From: Ascarosepion bandense
Taxonomy: Eukaryota; Mollusca; Cephalopoda; Sepiida; Sepiidae
Direction of reading: 5' to 3'
DNA length: 64,000 nucleotides
NCBI GenBank assembly: GCA_037127315.1
Contig: JBBBDQ010000399.1
Coordinates: 92,501 to 156,500 of the forward strand
Shown: piece by piece, positions 11,988-21,085 of the stretch
Layout of the letters: every line of letters begins with the position of its first letter
Numbering within the stretch: position 1 is the stretch's first letter
Made by a program: the position numbers and the translations under genes
The notes under the pieces: generated by a model
Database searches by the model: none
Told to the model about the DNA's origin: nothing
The model's input: the letters and a program-made list of their open reading frames with translations, nothing else

Positions 11988-12141
11988 ATATATATATATA
12001 TATATATATATATGAAAATGAAATAGCGAGAAGGAGAGCGAGTGGTGATGGAAATGGACAAACCGACAGAGATATAAAGTTATAAAAAAGAAGCTTACAC
12101 GAAGACTTTCATTTAAAGACGTATTTTTTCAATATTTACAT

Positions 12142-12180
<39 letters not shown>

Positions 12181-12391
12181 TTACATTTGAGGAACTTGCC
12201 GGAAACTACTTTGCATGTTATTCTTTTCAACGCATTCGATCGGGTTGTATTTAAAACCCGGATTCTTTTGTTAAGCTGGAGGGCATTTTTCTTATTTCAC
12301 GAACCAATATAGCCCATAGATGTTCAATGGCATTCATCCGAGCAAAATGACTTAGCGCTGACAGTCGTTTAATAGCTTTCTGAAGGCCAGA

Positions 12392-12435
<44 letters not shown>

Positions 12436-12470
12436 CCGTCTGTCATTATTGGGAAAATCCCTTTGGCAAC

Positions 12471-12512
<42 letters not shown>
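11988..12512. repeat. Four (AT)n tracts
   Basis: AT dinucleotide tracts occupy about 11988-12013, 12144-12179, 12394-12433 and 12475-12512, separated by 45-215 bp of other DNA that includes a transposase fragment. Confidence 0.9.
12240..12375 (-). pseudogene. Tc1-like transposase C-terminal fragment
   Basis: The minus strand reads 'ALSHFARMNAIEHLWAILV' followed by 'REIRKMPSSLTKESGF'. The 'A/PIEHLWA' core corresponds to the 'DLNPIEHLW' block around the last catalytic acid of Tc1-family DDE transposases. Only this C-terminal piece is visible, between AT tracts, with stops further on. It is a decayed transposon remnant. Confidence 0.6.
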
Positions 12513-12515
<3 letters not shown>

Positions 12516-12674
12516 ATTGTCTGCTTTTCTAAATGTATATTCTTCTGTAATACATCTCGACTAGTGTGAATTTCAGCACAATAATGGTATGTTTTATCTG
12601 AAAAATATAAGTTTAACAAATAAATAAATTTAGGAACATATAAAAGAAATATCGTATAAAATCATCCTTGTTAC

Positions 12675-12846
12675 ACGATAGGATTGCATTTGTGGCGTCC
12701 GTTTCTGATGAACTTTGCCGATCGATATATTTGCCCCAATATCTTCTTTGTTCGGTTCACCAGGATATTCAGCGAAAACCAACAACCCTCTTTCCTTTCG
12801 GAGCTGATGCGGGCTGTACAATGCACCGATCGAAATCTTGACATCC
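12675..12846 (-). CDS. Possible single exon of an unrecognised protein
   Basis: On the minus strand an open frame (within 12881-12630) reads 'VKISIGALYSPHQLRKERGL', 'LVFAEYPGEPNKEDIGAN' and 'ISIGKVHQKRTPQMQSYR'. The composition is balanced and looks protein-like, unlike the low-complexity frames around it. A pyrimidine-rich tract ending in AG lies just upstream (acceptor at 12847-12848), and a GTAACA donor-like site follows 12675. I do not recognise the protein. It could be a real exon in a large intron-rich gene, a piece of an unrecognised mobile element, or chance. Confidence 0.3.
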
Positions 12847-12881
12847 TCAAAAGTAGAGATACAACGGCATGAAAAATTCAT

Positions 12882-13280
12882 AACACTATCATATTGATCA
12901 GACTTATCAATAGTAACAGTATACAGTTTTTTTTTGTTTATTTTTTGCCGTGACGCAGCATGACACTGATAAATGACTGCGGAAATACTAGAGAGGGTAC
13001 AAAAAGAAAAACTTGAAGAAGGGTTAAACTATAAATTGTAAGAAGCAAGTAAAATAGCCGAAGATGCGAGCTACGAAATGGATATGTCAAAATCAAGCAT
13101 GTTTTGAATTTGAAGAAATTACTTTGTTTCTGATGGAAATTTTGCCTGCAAATAGATGTTGAATGAGGAAAGAGAATAACAAAAAAAAAAAAGAAAACTT
13201 GCTTAAAAATACATTGCAAATAATATTTTTGTTAAAGAATATTCTTGGGCAAAATTGGAGTTACGCTGCAGTAGACAAAA
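12882..13280. other. Unassigned DNA
   Basis: T-rich and A-rich short runs; no gene or repeat recognised. Confidence 0.5.
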
Positions 13281-13640
13281 TATCGTTGCTTGTAGAAATT
13301 GAGAAGCGCATTGAAGACTATTTTCCTCAGAAGAATAGTTTTGTTGTCATTCAAATGCGTTGTTCTGAGGAGGACAGTTTTGCACTTGCTGAAAAGTGTT
13401 GTGCTGAGAACAGTTTTGTAGTCATTGAAAGAGTTGTCCTAAGGACAGTTTGGCACTTGTTGAAAAGTTTTTGTCATGAGGATAGATTTTTAGTTATTGA
13501 AAAGTGTTGTCAGGAGGACAGTTTTTACTTGTTGAAAATTGTTGCCTTGAGAACAGACTTCTAGTCAACGAAAAGTGTTGTGCCGAGGACTGTTTCGTAG
13601 TCAATTAAATGTATTGTCTAGAGAAGGACAGTTTTTTACT

Positions 13641-13651
13641 CGTAGAAATGT
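13641..13651. repeat. Target-site duplication, left copy
   Basis: 'cgtagaaatgt', identical to 14159-14169; the pair brackets SINE-5S copy 1. Confidence 0.85.
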
Positions 13652-13963
13652 AGGTTGGTTGGTTGTTTTGTTTTTATGTCATATCAACCCCGGCGGGTCA
13701 TTTATTGCCAACTAATTTTTTTTTTAATTTTATTGCTGGTAATAACTTTTTATTTCAACAATTTGTTGTTGTTTTTTTTTATATATAAGTTTTGTGTCTA
13801 GTAATACTTTTTTCTTTTCGAGTATCAAGATTCATTGGGATTTGTTTTTAAGGGCAGGGTCCCCAAGTCCGACCCTGTTATTAAACCCATAACTGGAGGG
13901 AAGGGACGGATTAATATCTTTCCAAAGTGTACCAGTGCTTAAGCGAATGCAGTGTATTCAACT

Positions 13964-14020
13964 GGAATTCGAACTCGGCTCACCGATTTCTCTTTCTGAG
14001 CCGATACCACTGCACCACAA
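13964..14020 (-). promoter_or_regulatory. tRNA-type A and B boxes of SINE-5S copy 1
   Basis: The A-box-like 'ttgtggtgcagtgg' lies at 14007-14020 and the B-box-like 'gagttcgaattcc' at 13964-13976 on the minus strand, with normal tRNA-style spacing. The element therefore carries a second, type 2 pol III promoter downstream of the 5S one. Confidence 0.65.
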
Positions 14021-14039
14021 CGCACATCCGTCACTAAAC

Positions 14040-14156
14040 GCTTACAGCACCTGGTATTCCCAAGCGGTCACCCATCTAATACTGACCATGCTAAACGTTG
14101 CTTAACTTCGGTGATCGAGAGGGAAACGGTGTATTTAACGTGATAAGGCCGTAAGC
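14040..14156 (-). other. 5S rRNA-derived head of SINE-5S copy 1
   Basis: Reads as 5S rRNA along its full length on the minus strand, including 'gatcaccgaagttaagcaac' and 'gatgggtgaccgcttgggaa'. The two ends can still pair: 'gcttacggc' at the start with 'gctgtaagc' at the end gives nine pairs of helix I, one of them G-U. This is retroposon sequence and not a functional 5S gene, because it is followed directly by the tRNA-like unit. Confidence 0.85.
14057..14076 (-). promoter_or_regulatory. 5S-type box C of the SINE-5S internal promoter
   Basis: 'gatgggtgaccgcttgggaa' matches the 5S internal control region box C. The matching box A-like 'aagttaagcaacg' lies at 14096-14108. Together they would bind TFIIIA/TFIIIC in a type 1 pol III promoter; activity is inferred. 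Confidence 0.65.
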
Positions 14157-14158
14157 CT

Positions 14159-14169
14159 CGTAGAAATGT
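14159..14169. repeat. Target-site duplication, right copy
   Basis: 'cgtagaaatgt', identical to 13641-13651. Confidence 0.85.
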
Positions 14170-14579
14170 GGTGTCTTCAAAAAGAACAAATTTGTACTTG
14201 GTGATTTTTTTTCCGGAGATGTTTTAAACTTGTTAAAAAATATTGTCCTGAGAAAAGTTTTATAGTTGCTAAAAAGTCTTTTTGTAGCTGTTGAAAAGTG
14301 TTGCCCTGATTTATCTCATATCCTTGTTACTATAGAGAATGTCTATTCTGGCTGAAGAACGGCTATAGTGGCGGGCGATTACGAACTTTAGCTGCAGCTG
14401 ATGATTATATCAATGACGGATGGAATAGATAGCACACTTTGTTCCCAGATATCTTTTTTCCGAATTTGTTCGGGTCTTTTTAAGTCATTTTATATGCTGA
14501 ATAGGTTATACAACGGTCGTTAGTGACGGAAACTGAAGTTTCTTTATATTTTTTCTCGATGTGGAGGTTATAACAGGAT

Positions 14580-14870
14580 ACAGTACAGTTGAGTGATACA
14601 CGTTTAGGCGATCATGTCTCGACAAAGACATGACTGACTGGGCAGAAGATTATCCTGCAGTAGGTTGCCATTGCTTTCTGCGGTAGACTGGTTGCCGATC
14701 AAGGTTATAGAACCCAATCTGTCCTGTTATTTAACCCATAACTGGAAGGAATAAGCGGATTAATACCTTTCCCAAGGGTATTTGCGTGTAAGTGAATGCA
14801 ATGAATTCAGCTGGAATTCGAACTCGGCTCACATATTTCTCGTTCCAAGCCGATAAGCAATTAAAAAATT
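14580..14870 (-). mobile_element. SINE-1 copy, well preserved
   Basis: Minus strand: tRNA-like head (14800-14870, with B-box-like 'gagttcgaattccagc'), the 'ggaaaggtattaatccgc' block, 'gacagattgggttctataac', 'ggcaaccagtctaccgcaga' and a 3' module with the hairpin 'catgtctttgtcgagacatg'. A GAAA tract (14873-14905) follows the head side. Confidence 0.8.
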
Positions 14871-14928
14871 GAAAGAAAGAAAGAAAGAAATAAAGAAAGA
14901 AATGACTGGAAATTAGAAAGAAAATCTA

Positions 14929-15009
14929 AGTGAATGCAATGAATTCAGCTGGAATTCGAACTCGGCTCCCCGATTTCTCGTTCCGAGCCGATAACCTATG
15001 CATCACAAA
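14929..15009 (-). mobile_element. SINE-1 head fragment
   Basis: Contains the tRNA-like part only: complement of 'gctggaattcgaactcggct' and 'ctcgttccgagccgata'. It lies 60 bp from the preceding SINE-1 head, in the same orientation. Confidence 0.75.
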
Positions 15010-15159
15010 TACCTTAACAAATAATGAAAAAGATGAGGAAGAAATCAAAATGTGCATTAAAGCACTAAAAGTTTCCTTGACAAAGTTAAAGTATTAAGAA
15101 ACAGAAAAAATTATATAATAGAAAAAGAGAACGTATCAAACCGCTATTTGACATTCAGT

Positions 15160-15417
15160 TAAGTGCCATACGTGATATACGCTTGGGCGATCATGTATCA
15201 AAAAAGACGTGATGGACTGGGCAGAATATTATCCCGAAGTAGGTTGCCATTGATGTCTGCGGTAGACTAGCTGCCAACCAATGCTATAGAACCCAATCTG
15301 TCCTGTGATTTAGCCCAGAACTGGAGGGAAGAGACGGATTAATAACTTTTCCAAGTTTTCTTGTGCGTAAGTGAATGCAAGGAATTCAACTGGAATTCGA
15401 ACCCGGCTCCCCGATTA
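15160..15417 (-). mobile_element. SINE-1 copy
   Basis: All SINE-1 blocks are present on the minus strand, from 'ccgggttcgaattccagttg' back to the 3' hairpin module near 15195 and 'gtatatcacgtatggcac'. A plus-strand SINE-1 head piece ('tgcgttgtcgggttgtgga') follows at 15427-15462, head to head. Confidence 0.8.
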
Positions 15418-15464
15418 GTCGGCTACCTGATGTGCGTTGTCGGGTTGTGGATATCGGCTCGTAA

Positions 15465-15665
15465 GACGGAGAGACGATAGAGATAGAGGGGAAAGTAGGG
15501 TGAGATATATTTGATAGGATTGAGCAGGTGGATGGTGGAGTGGGGTTTGGGAGAGATACCAAGAGGAAAAATATTTGGCATGACAAGAGACAGAACCAAG
15601 TTGAAGTCCATGATTGCCTACGTTCTAATGGTACACGTGATCAGTGGTTGGGAAGGGACAGTAAA
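15465..15665 (+). mobile_element. LINE-B copy 3: 3' fragment
   Basis: Matches the LINE-B 3' region of the 'gagatatatttgatagg' subtype: 'ggagtggggtttgggagaga', 'gttgaagtccatgattgcct' and 'acgttctaatggtacacgtg'. No open frame of use. Confidence 0.7.
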
Positions 15666-15974
15666 AGTCAAAGATCGCGAAAAGTTGCTAAGAGAGGAAG
15701 GTTGTGGAAAGCAATGATGTTGCCGACCATGGTCAATTAAACTGTAACGCGATGATTGTCCATGGGTAGTAACTATTATTTCCAATTTTTTAACGCTTAG
15801 AAACTATGAAAAATGGTTAATATTCCCTATCTTTTGTTAGAACAATAATGATATTTCTGAAATTTACCTATTCCCATCGGGTTGAACTGTGAGCATTCTC
15901 ATTCACACAAAGTAGGAATTAAACGATATATAATTCAAAAACAGCATTTATTTATTCTAAGATTACACAAAAGA
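15666..15974. other. Unassigned DNA
   Basis: No coding signal or recognised repeat. Confidence 0.5.
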
Positions 15975-16480
15975 GTCCGCCAAAAATTTAAAAATGGGTA
16001 GTTTTTTAGCAATTTACGCTTATATTGTGAATTAATTTCACGGTTCAGCTGCCAAATATAGACTCTCATCAAGTTTTCGTTATTCGATCCTTGGTAGTAG
16101 CGTTCAAAGTTGAGTATATCCTTGTGAAAACACTCGCCTGGTGGTACGCCCCTGTGTTCTCAGTGAATTCATTAATATGTGCGTTTAGGATACGGAATTG
16201 GGAACGACATCTTGCAGCCAATTTTGCCATTTTTTTTTTCACCAGTGCTGCAACAAGTTCCGTGTAGTTTTCGGCCTTTGGATTCTCCAATGAGCCCCAA
16301 ACAAACTCGTTAAAACAGTTCAACGTAATTTTCTCCGTCTCAGGGAATTTCTTGTATTTTATTATTGTTATTTTCGATCTGACGAAGACACAGGGTTTGA
16401 ACTTTGCTGCAGTCAGCTTAAGAAACAGGTTTTGAAGTTTTCTTATCTAGAGCTGTTACAAACTGTTCCATGATACCAGA
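15975..16480 (-). pseudogene. Decayed gene fragment of an unnamed repeated protein family
   Basis: On the minus strand the pieces read in order 'MEQFVTALDKKTSKPVS', 'NPKAENYTELVAALVKKKM', 'ILNAHINEFTENTGAYHQ', then after a frameshift 'ECFHKDILNFERYYQG' and 'NNENLMRVYIWQLNREI'. I recall similar strings in a repetitive, uncharacterised protein family of arthropods and cnidarians, probably carried by a mobile element. The function is unknown to me. At least two frameshifts and several stops make it a pseudogene. Confidence 0.5.
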
Positions 16481-16594
16481 ATTTTAAGGACAGTGGAGAA
16501 TACAATAGTTTCTGCTGTTCCAAAATGATTCCCATTTGATGTTCACCACATTAAAAATTATTGTTAGATCAGAAGTTTTTAAATTCTCAAAATC

Positions 16595-16682
16595 TTCTGC
16601 CTAGTCAGTCATGTCTCTTTCGAGACATGATTACCCAAAGCGTGTATCACGTATGGCACTTAACTGACTGACTGGCACTTAA
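16595..16682 (+). mobile_element. SINE-1 3' module fragment
   Basis: Has 'cagtcatgtctctttcgaga' with its hairpin, 'gcgtgtatcacgtatggcac' and a duplicated 'tgactgactggcactta' end. No head is present. Confidence 0.75.
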
Positions 16683-17029
16683 AATGCCATTATCTAAACA
16701 AGCAAAACTCTCTATCTTACATTAACTCAAGTTTTTTTTTTGTAGAAATCACAGGTGTTTATAGTTTGTCTTGATACCTGACAGGTATTCCAAAATATAC
16801 CTTGTAGTTCCCACACGTTTTAGATGTTGCTGCAGAATGCTTTATTTGGTCTTGTTTTGCTAAATACGACACAGCCATAGCTAAATGAATCTGCCGGGTG
16901 CTTAGAACCTTTTGATGCTATCTGTGACGACAGCATCTTTCAACAACAACTTGTCTACATTTAGAAAACTAGAAGTAAAATTGTACTGATGAGCTAACGT
17001 TCCCTGTATTTTTTCTCAACTTAAGCGCG
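16683..17029. other. Unassigned DNA
   Basis: No gene or repeat recognised. Confidence 0.5.
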
Positions 17030-17590
17030 ATGTTTAGACCAGAAGAGGCTTTGGCCAAGGACGTATTTCAAAAGCTAACCAAAGTACCGAGAGAGAGGAA
17101 AACCTAATTGGAAGCAAAGAAAAGAGTGTTGGATTGCTATGTGGTATCTGTCCTTCTGTATGGAAGTGAATGGTAGACTATCTCCTCAAGGATGAAAGAG
17201 AGGCTCGAGGCAGCAGAAATGCGGTTCTACAGCAGGATACTGAGGATACCATGAAATGAGCACATGAGCAACGATGAGGTGTTAGAGAGGATGCAAGCTA
17301 GATGAAAACTGATACTTAAAACCAGGAAGAGACAGATGAAGTTCCTGGGACACGTAATGAGGAAGGAGGGTCTGGAGAATTTAATACTCACAGGACGTAT
17401 AGAAGGAAATGGAGACAGGGGAAAGCAGCGCGAGACATACCCGATAGGTCTGTGCAAATGGATAGCGAAGCGGAGTTTGGGAGTGATACTAAGGCAAAAT
17501 GATGGAGAGTGACAAATGACAGCGTCAAGTGGAAGTCCATGACCGCCTACCTTCTGAAAGGAACGGCACATGAAGTAGAAGAGGATGATA
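17030..17590 (+). mobile_element. LINE-B copy 4: 3' end
   Basis: Readable as 'AKDVFQKLTKVPRERKT', 'LEAKKRVLDCYVVSVLLYGS', 'KERLEAAEMRFYSRILRI', 'MKFLGHVMRKEGLENLILTG' and 'NGDRGKQRETYPIGLCKW', with frameshifts. It ends in the family tail 'tgaccgcctaccttctgaaa', 'ggcacatgaagtagaaga'. Confidence 0.8.
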
Positions 17591-17880
17591 ACGAGAAGAA
17601 AACTTATACTTAACATTAGAAAGATGGAGCTGATGTTCTTGGGACAAGTAAAGTGGGCCTGGAACTAATACTCACAGGATGGGTCGAGGGGGAGAGATAC
17701 AGGGAAAAGCACTGTGAGGCATATTTGATAGGCTTCAGCAGTTTGCTGGCCAAACGGGGTTTGGGAGAGATGCCAAGATGAAAAATATGTAGAGCGACAA
17801 GAGACAGCAATAACTTTGCCAAGTAGAAGTCCATGATCGCCTACACCCTGAATGAACAGGGCACATGAAGAAAAAATGTT
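17591..17880 (+). mobile_element. LINE-B copy 5, directly behind copy 4
   Basis: A second truncated LINE-B starts at 'aacgagaagaaaacttatac', immediately after the GAA-type tail of copy 4. It ends in 'tgatcgcctacaccctgaat' and 'gggcacatgaagaaaaaa'. Either a tail-directed insertion or a tandem duplication would explain it. Confidence 0.75.
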
Positions 17881-17971
17881 GTAGAACATTCTAGAAATTC
17901 TTGAAATTTAAAAAAATTTCTAGAAAGTTTTAGAAAAACAATTTACCAAACCACTGTTGAATCATTTTGGA

Positions 17972-18410
17972 ATGTTGGTTGGTTTTTATGGCAAATCAAC
18001 CTCGGCGGGTTATTTATTGCCAACTAAACTTTATTTATTTATTGCTGGTAATACCTTTTTCTTTCAACAATTTATTGTTGTTTATATATGTTTTTCTGTC
18101 AAGTAATACATTTTTCTTTTCGAGTGTCAAGATTCGTTTTTAAGGGCAGGGTCCCCAAGTCCTACCCATATTATTTAACCCCATAACTGGAAGAAAGGGA
18201 CGGATTAATACTTTTCCCAAAGGTACCAGTGCTTAAGTGAATGCAGGGTATTCAACTCGGCTCACCGATTTCTTTCCGAGCCGATATCCACTGCACCACG
18301 ACGCACATCCGTCACTACACGCACCTGTTATTCCCAAGCGGTCACCCATCTAAGTACTGACCATGCTCAACTTCGGTGATCGAGCGAGAACCGGTCTAGT
18401 CAAACCTTTC
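17972..18410 (-). mobile_element. SINE-5S copy 2
   Basis: Same module order as copy 1 on the minus strand. The 5S part begins inside the molecule at 'accggttctcgctcgatcac', so the first ~25 nt are missing, and it has small internal deletions. tRNA-like head, central block and the 3' module ('ggttggtttttatggcaaat', complement) are present. No clear target duplication is visible. Confidence 0.8.
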
Positions 18411-19390
18411 TGGCATGTATTGGAAAATAGATTAGTTTAAAAACCTCGACTGTTCAGTTCACAAAAGTAAACTTTAAGGGGAATAATAGCAATTGCCTTT
18501 GTTTTCTTGATAGTAGCAATTATAAATAATACATACTGACCAGAAAAGTCAAAACTTCTATTGAACAGTTTTATCGTCATCATTGGCTCTGCTTCGGGTA
18601 ATTTCTTTTCAACAACAATCATAAAAAAACGTGTGATAATCTTCATAAAACTGTGTTCTTAGCTTTAAAAACATGAAGAATTCATGTTGCAATTTTACTG
18701 CTTCGATATTGATATGCCAGCCATATTTATCGAACAGCATCCATTTGTAATTATTTACAGGGTCGGGAAAATCATTCAAGGAATATCTTTACTATCAAGA
18801 TTAAATTTCGAAAAAAGTTATTGCTGTTTCATGAGTTGTTGCTTCTGAATGGAAATGTAACTATGTCTTTTTTCCATAACCAGTAATAAAACCACTGACA
18901 GTAATAACTTCTACGAAATTAATTATCCTCATTATCAGTGACAAGTAATAAACAATCATACTAAATTGATTCAATCTCTTAGACATGTTCATGCATTTCT
19001 TTCCCTAATGCAAGATCTAAGAACCACTGAAAACAGAATTTCATTGAACGTGGGAGCTGTAATTACGTCTAGGAAGGGAGTAAGACGTGCTTAGGTGGGA
19101 TAGTTAAGGTTGATCACAGATTTGAAGAGGTTAATATTTTAAAGATCGGGGAAACACAATCGAGAGTTTGTTCCACAAAGTAGAAGTTCTGATGAAAATG
19201 TTGTTTGGTCTGATCTTTATACTTACAAATAAAACACAAAGGCAATAATAATGAGAAGACATTTTGTATGTGGTCGTCGTCGTCCTGAGAATTCACTACA
19301 CCACTCCAGTATTCCTTGGGCATTTGGAACACTGGCTCAGTTTATAGCGAAACTCATAATCTTGTCTAATAGCTGAATACTTGATGCTTC
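18411..19390. other. Unassigned DNA
   Basis: Contains a 69-codon minus-strand open frame (18646-18437) with no recognisable domain. No repeat family seen elsewhere in the window is present. Confidence 0.5.
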
Positions 19391-19429
19391 GCCAGGGCTA
19401 CCAAGGGTGTTTTTATTGTGACACCAACA

Positions 19430-19750
19430 TTAGATGGGTTGCATCCAGGCCCCACCCTGTTATTTAACCCATAATTGAAGGGAAGTGACGGATTAATACC
19501 TTTCGCAAGGGTACCAGTGCTTAAGTGAATGCAGGGTACTTAACTGGAATTCGAACTCGTCTCACCAATTTCTCTTTCCAAGCCGACATCCAATGCACCA
19601 CAAGCACACCCGTCACTGAACGCTTACAGCGCCTGGTATTCCCAAGCGGTCAGCCATCTAGATACTGACCAGACTCACGTTGCTTAACTTCAGTGATCGA
19701 ACGAGAACCGGTGTATTCAACGTGATATTTTACGTGATACGGCAGATCCT
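19430..19750 (-). mobile_element. SINE-5S copy 3, 3' truncated
   Basis: The 5S part runs on the minus strand from 'gtatcacgtaaaatatcacg' through 'gaagttaagcaacgtgagtc' and 'gctgaccgcttgggaatacc'. The tRNA-like head and the central 'gacggattaatacctttcg' block follow. The long 3' module of copies 1 and 2 is missing. Confidence 0.8.
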
Positions 19751-20033
19751 AGACGTAAACGTCTGGATTAATATGACCATAGACTGCCATTGAAATAACG
19801 ACAGGGTAATGCGAAGCAAAACTATTGCACCGGTATTCAAGACGATAAAATATATTAAGCATTCACTTTGCTAATCAGTACTACTGTTTTTTTCGAGACA
19901 AATACTTATATTAGTTTTTCGATTTTTTATGCTATTATGTAAGTTTTAACATAATTTTGATAAAGACAGACATCGTGTCTAAACATTGCTGAATATGCAT
20001 TTCTCTATATTTTTGAGATGAGGTAGTATTTAC

Positions 20034-20253
20034 AGTATTTACATTATTCGAACTATTGTCCTTATCGTTGTTGCCATTTGTACGATGTTTTGCCCGTTGT
20101 ACGCTCCGGCCGTCTTCAAATACCCTAGGGATTGTAATAAAGGGTTTGGTTCGAAACTACTACCACCTGAAGAAGGCCGAAGCGTACAACGGCCGAGACA
20201 TCGTACTAATGACAACAAAGATGAGAACAATAGTCCGAATAATGTAAATATTG
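20034..20253. repeat. Long inverted repeat made of two H-repeat units
   Basis: Left arm about 20034-20119 and right arm about 20166-20253 are reverse complements with roughly ten differences, around a 46-bp spacer. Each arm holds the H-repeat core ('acctgaagaaggccgaagcg', 'acaacggccgagaca' in the right arm). The two similar ~63-codon frames on opposite strands are explained by this palindrome. The same core occurs singly at 45325-45415 and 45960-46075. Confidence 0.85.
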
Positions 20254-20790
20254 TTGAATATGGTTAGACATTATTAAACATTGTGTCATTTTATCTTTTT
20301 TTAATCGTAGTCTTCTATAAGTTATACGAAATATTGAGAGAGTTATATCATAAAATTTATCAGATGTATTTCCGTGGTACCTACTGGTAAGGAGAGATTA
20401 TGGACTAACTAGTTTTGTTTCAGTAGGTGATTGTGTTACAGCATTTGTAATCGTTGTACAGAGTGAGAGTTTTGATTATAACGAATGTATATGAAGATGT
20501 ATTTGCACTGATGTAGCAATTTTTGTTTTATTTCCGTGTAGCACGCTTCTCCCCGGAGAGAAATCTTTGTTTCTCCTCTTCTTAGTTTCAGCTTTCGGTT
20601 TTGTTATGTCGTGAGTAAGAATAAATAACTCAACAACAGGAATAGGTTAATTGTTGTATTCCGTGAAAATACTATTTACAAAGGTTATTAGTATCCAATA
20701 CAAGAATAGAGGTTAATCGTCTCAACCGTCGTAAGACGTAGTATGAGCAATGGGTACTTCCGGGTCGTCACCGGAAGTCTACAACTGACT
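20254..20790. other. Unassigned DNA
   Basis: No recognised gene. A GC-richer stretch near 20755-20830 ('gtacttccgggtcgtcaccg') contains a short CCGGAAGT inverted motif but no clear element boundary. Confidence 0.45.
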
Positions 20791-21085
20791 TGTCGATCGG
20801 CTGCTCGGCAACTGTCTCTACCTACGTAGATGCCACCATTACTTTACATAGTAATGGAATAGTCCATTATAGCGAATAGGCGCGGGCGTCCCAACAGGTT
20901 TAAATCGCGCCTCCAGCTTGAGCGATATTTGGTGACGGCTTCAACATCATTGAACTTATGTCCCTTTCGCAGACAGCCTGAAAACGAAGACGATGTCGCC
21001 CATTTTCTTGTGGCCAGTTCCCCAAACAGAAGGATCTTCAAAATCCTTTCATCCGGCATACGGTGCACATACCTAAGTCGATGTT
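20791..21085 (-). pseudogene. C-terminal fragment of a non-LTR reverse transcriptase polyprotein
   Basis: The minus strand reads 'YVHRMPDERILKILLFGELA' followed by 'TRKWATSSSFSGCLRKGHKF' and 'KYRSSWRRDLNLL'. The 'RMPDxRIxKxLLFGEL' motif is typical of the tail of metazoan LINE polyproteins of the RTE/Jockey type, where a 'GKR..GRP..RF.DC' motif normally follows and is blurred here. It differs from LINE-B and LINE-C. Truncated remnant. Confidence 0.6.

Larger units (their letters stand above)
13652..14158 (-). mobile_element. SINE-5S copy 1: 5S rRNA + tRNA chimeric SINE
   Basis: This is a 507-bp non-autonomous retroposon on the minus strand. From its 5' end (14158) come a 117-nt 5S rRNA-like head (14040-14156), a tRNA-like unit with A-box and B-box (13964-14020), and a central block shared with SINE-1 ('gacggattaatatctttcc', complement). 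A distinct 3' module at 13660-13870 ends in a CCAACC-type tail. It is flanked by perfect 11-bp direct repeats, 'cgtagaaatgt' (13641-13651 and 14159-14169), which define the ends. Such elements are copied by pol III and mobilised by a partner LINE, which I cannot identify from this sequence. Confidence 0.85.
13290..14310. repeat. Degenerate ~36-bp minisatellite, split by a SINE
   Basis: About eight imperfect units of the type 'tgttctgaggacagttttg' plus 'tagtcattgaaaagtg' run from 13290 to 13640. Three or four more diverged units run from 14170 to 14310. The SINE-5S at 13652-14158 lies between them. The open frame at 13163-13564 is a by-product of the repeat. Confidence 0.75.

Noticed and set aside
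13163..13564. 133-codon frame with repeated Cys-Glu segments
   Set aside because: It follows the ~36-bp minisatellite unit and breaks where the units degenerate.
13964..14020. tRNA gene
   Set aside because: Only A- and B-box similarity with no cloverleaf or acceptor stem; it is a SINE head.
14040..14156. 5S rRNA gene
   Set aside because: The 5S-like sequence is fused to a tRNA-like SINE body and bracketed by SINE target duplications; the other two copies are truncated.
13290..14310. CRISPR array
   Set aside because: The repeats are adjacent and degenerate, without unique spacers of equal length, and the DNA is animal-like.
18437..18646. 69-codon minus-strand frame as a membrane protein exon
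   Set aside because: No domain, no splice-site support and no repeat context; too short to stand alone.
20039..20267. Pair of similar small proteins on both strands
   Set aside because: Produced by the palindromic H-repeat.
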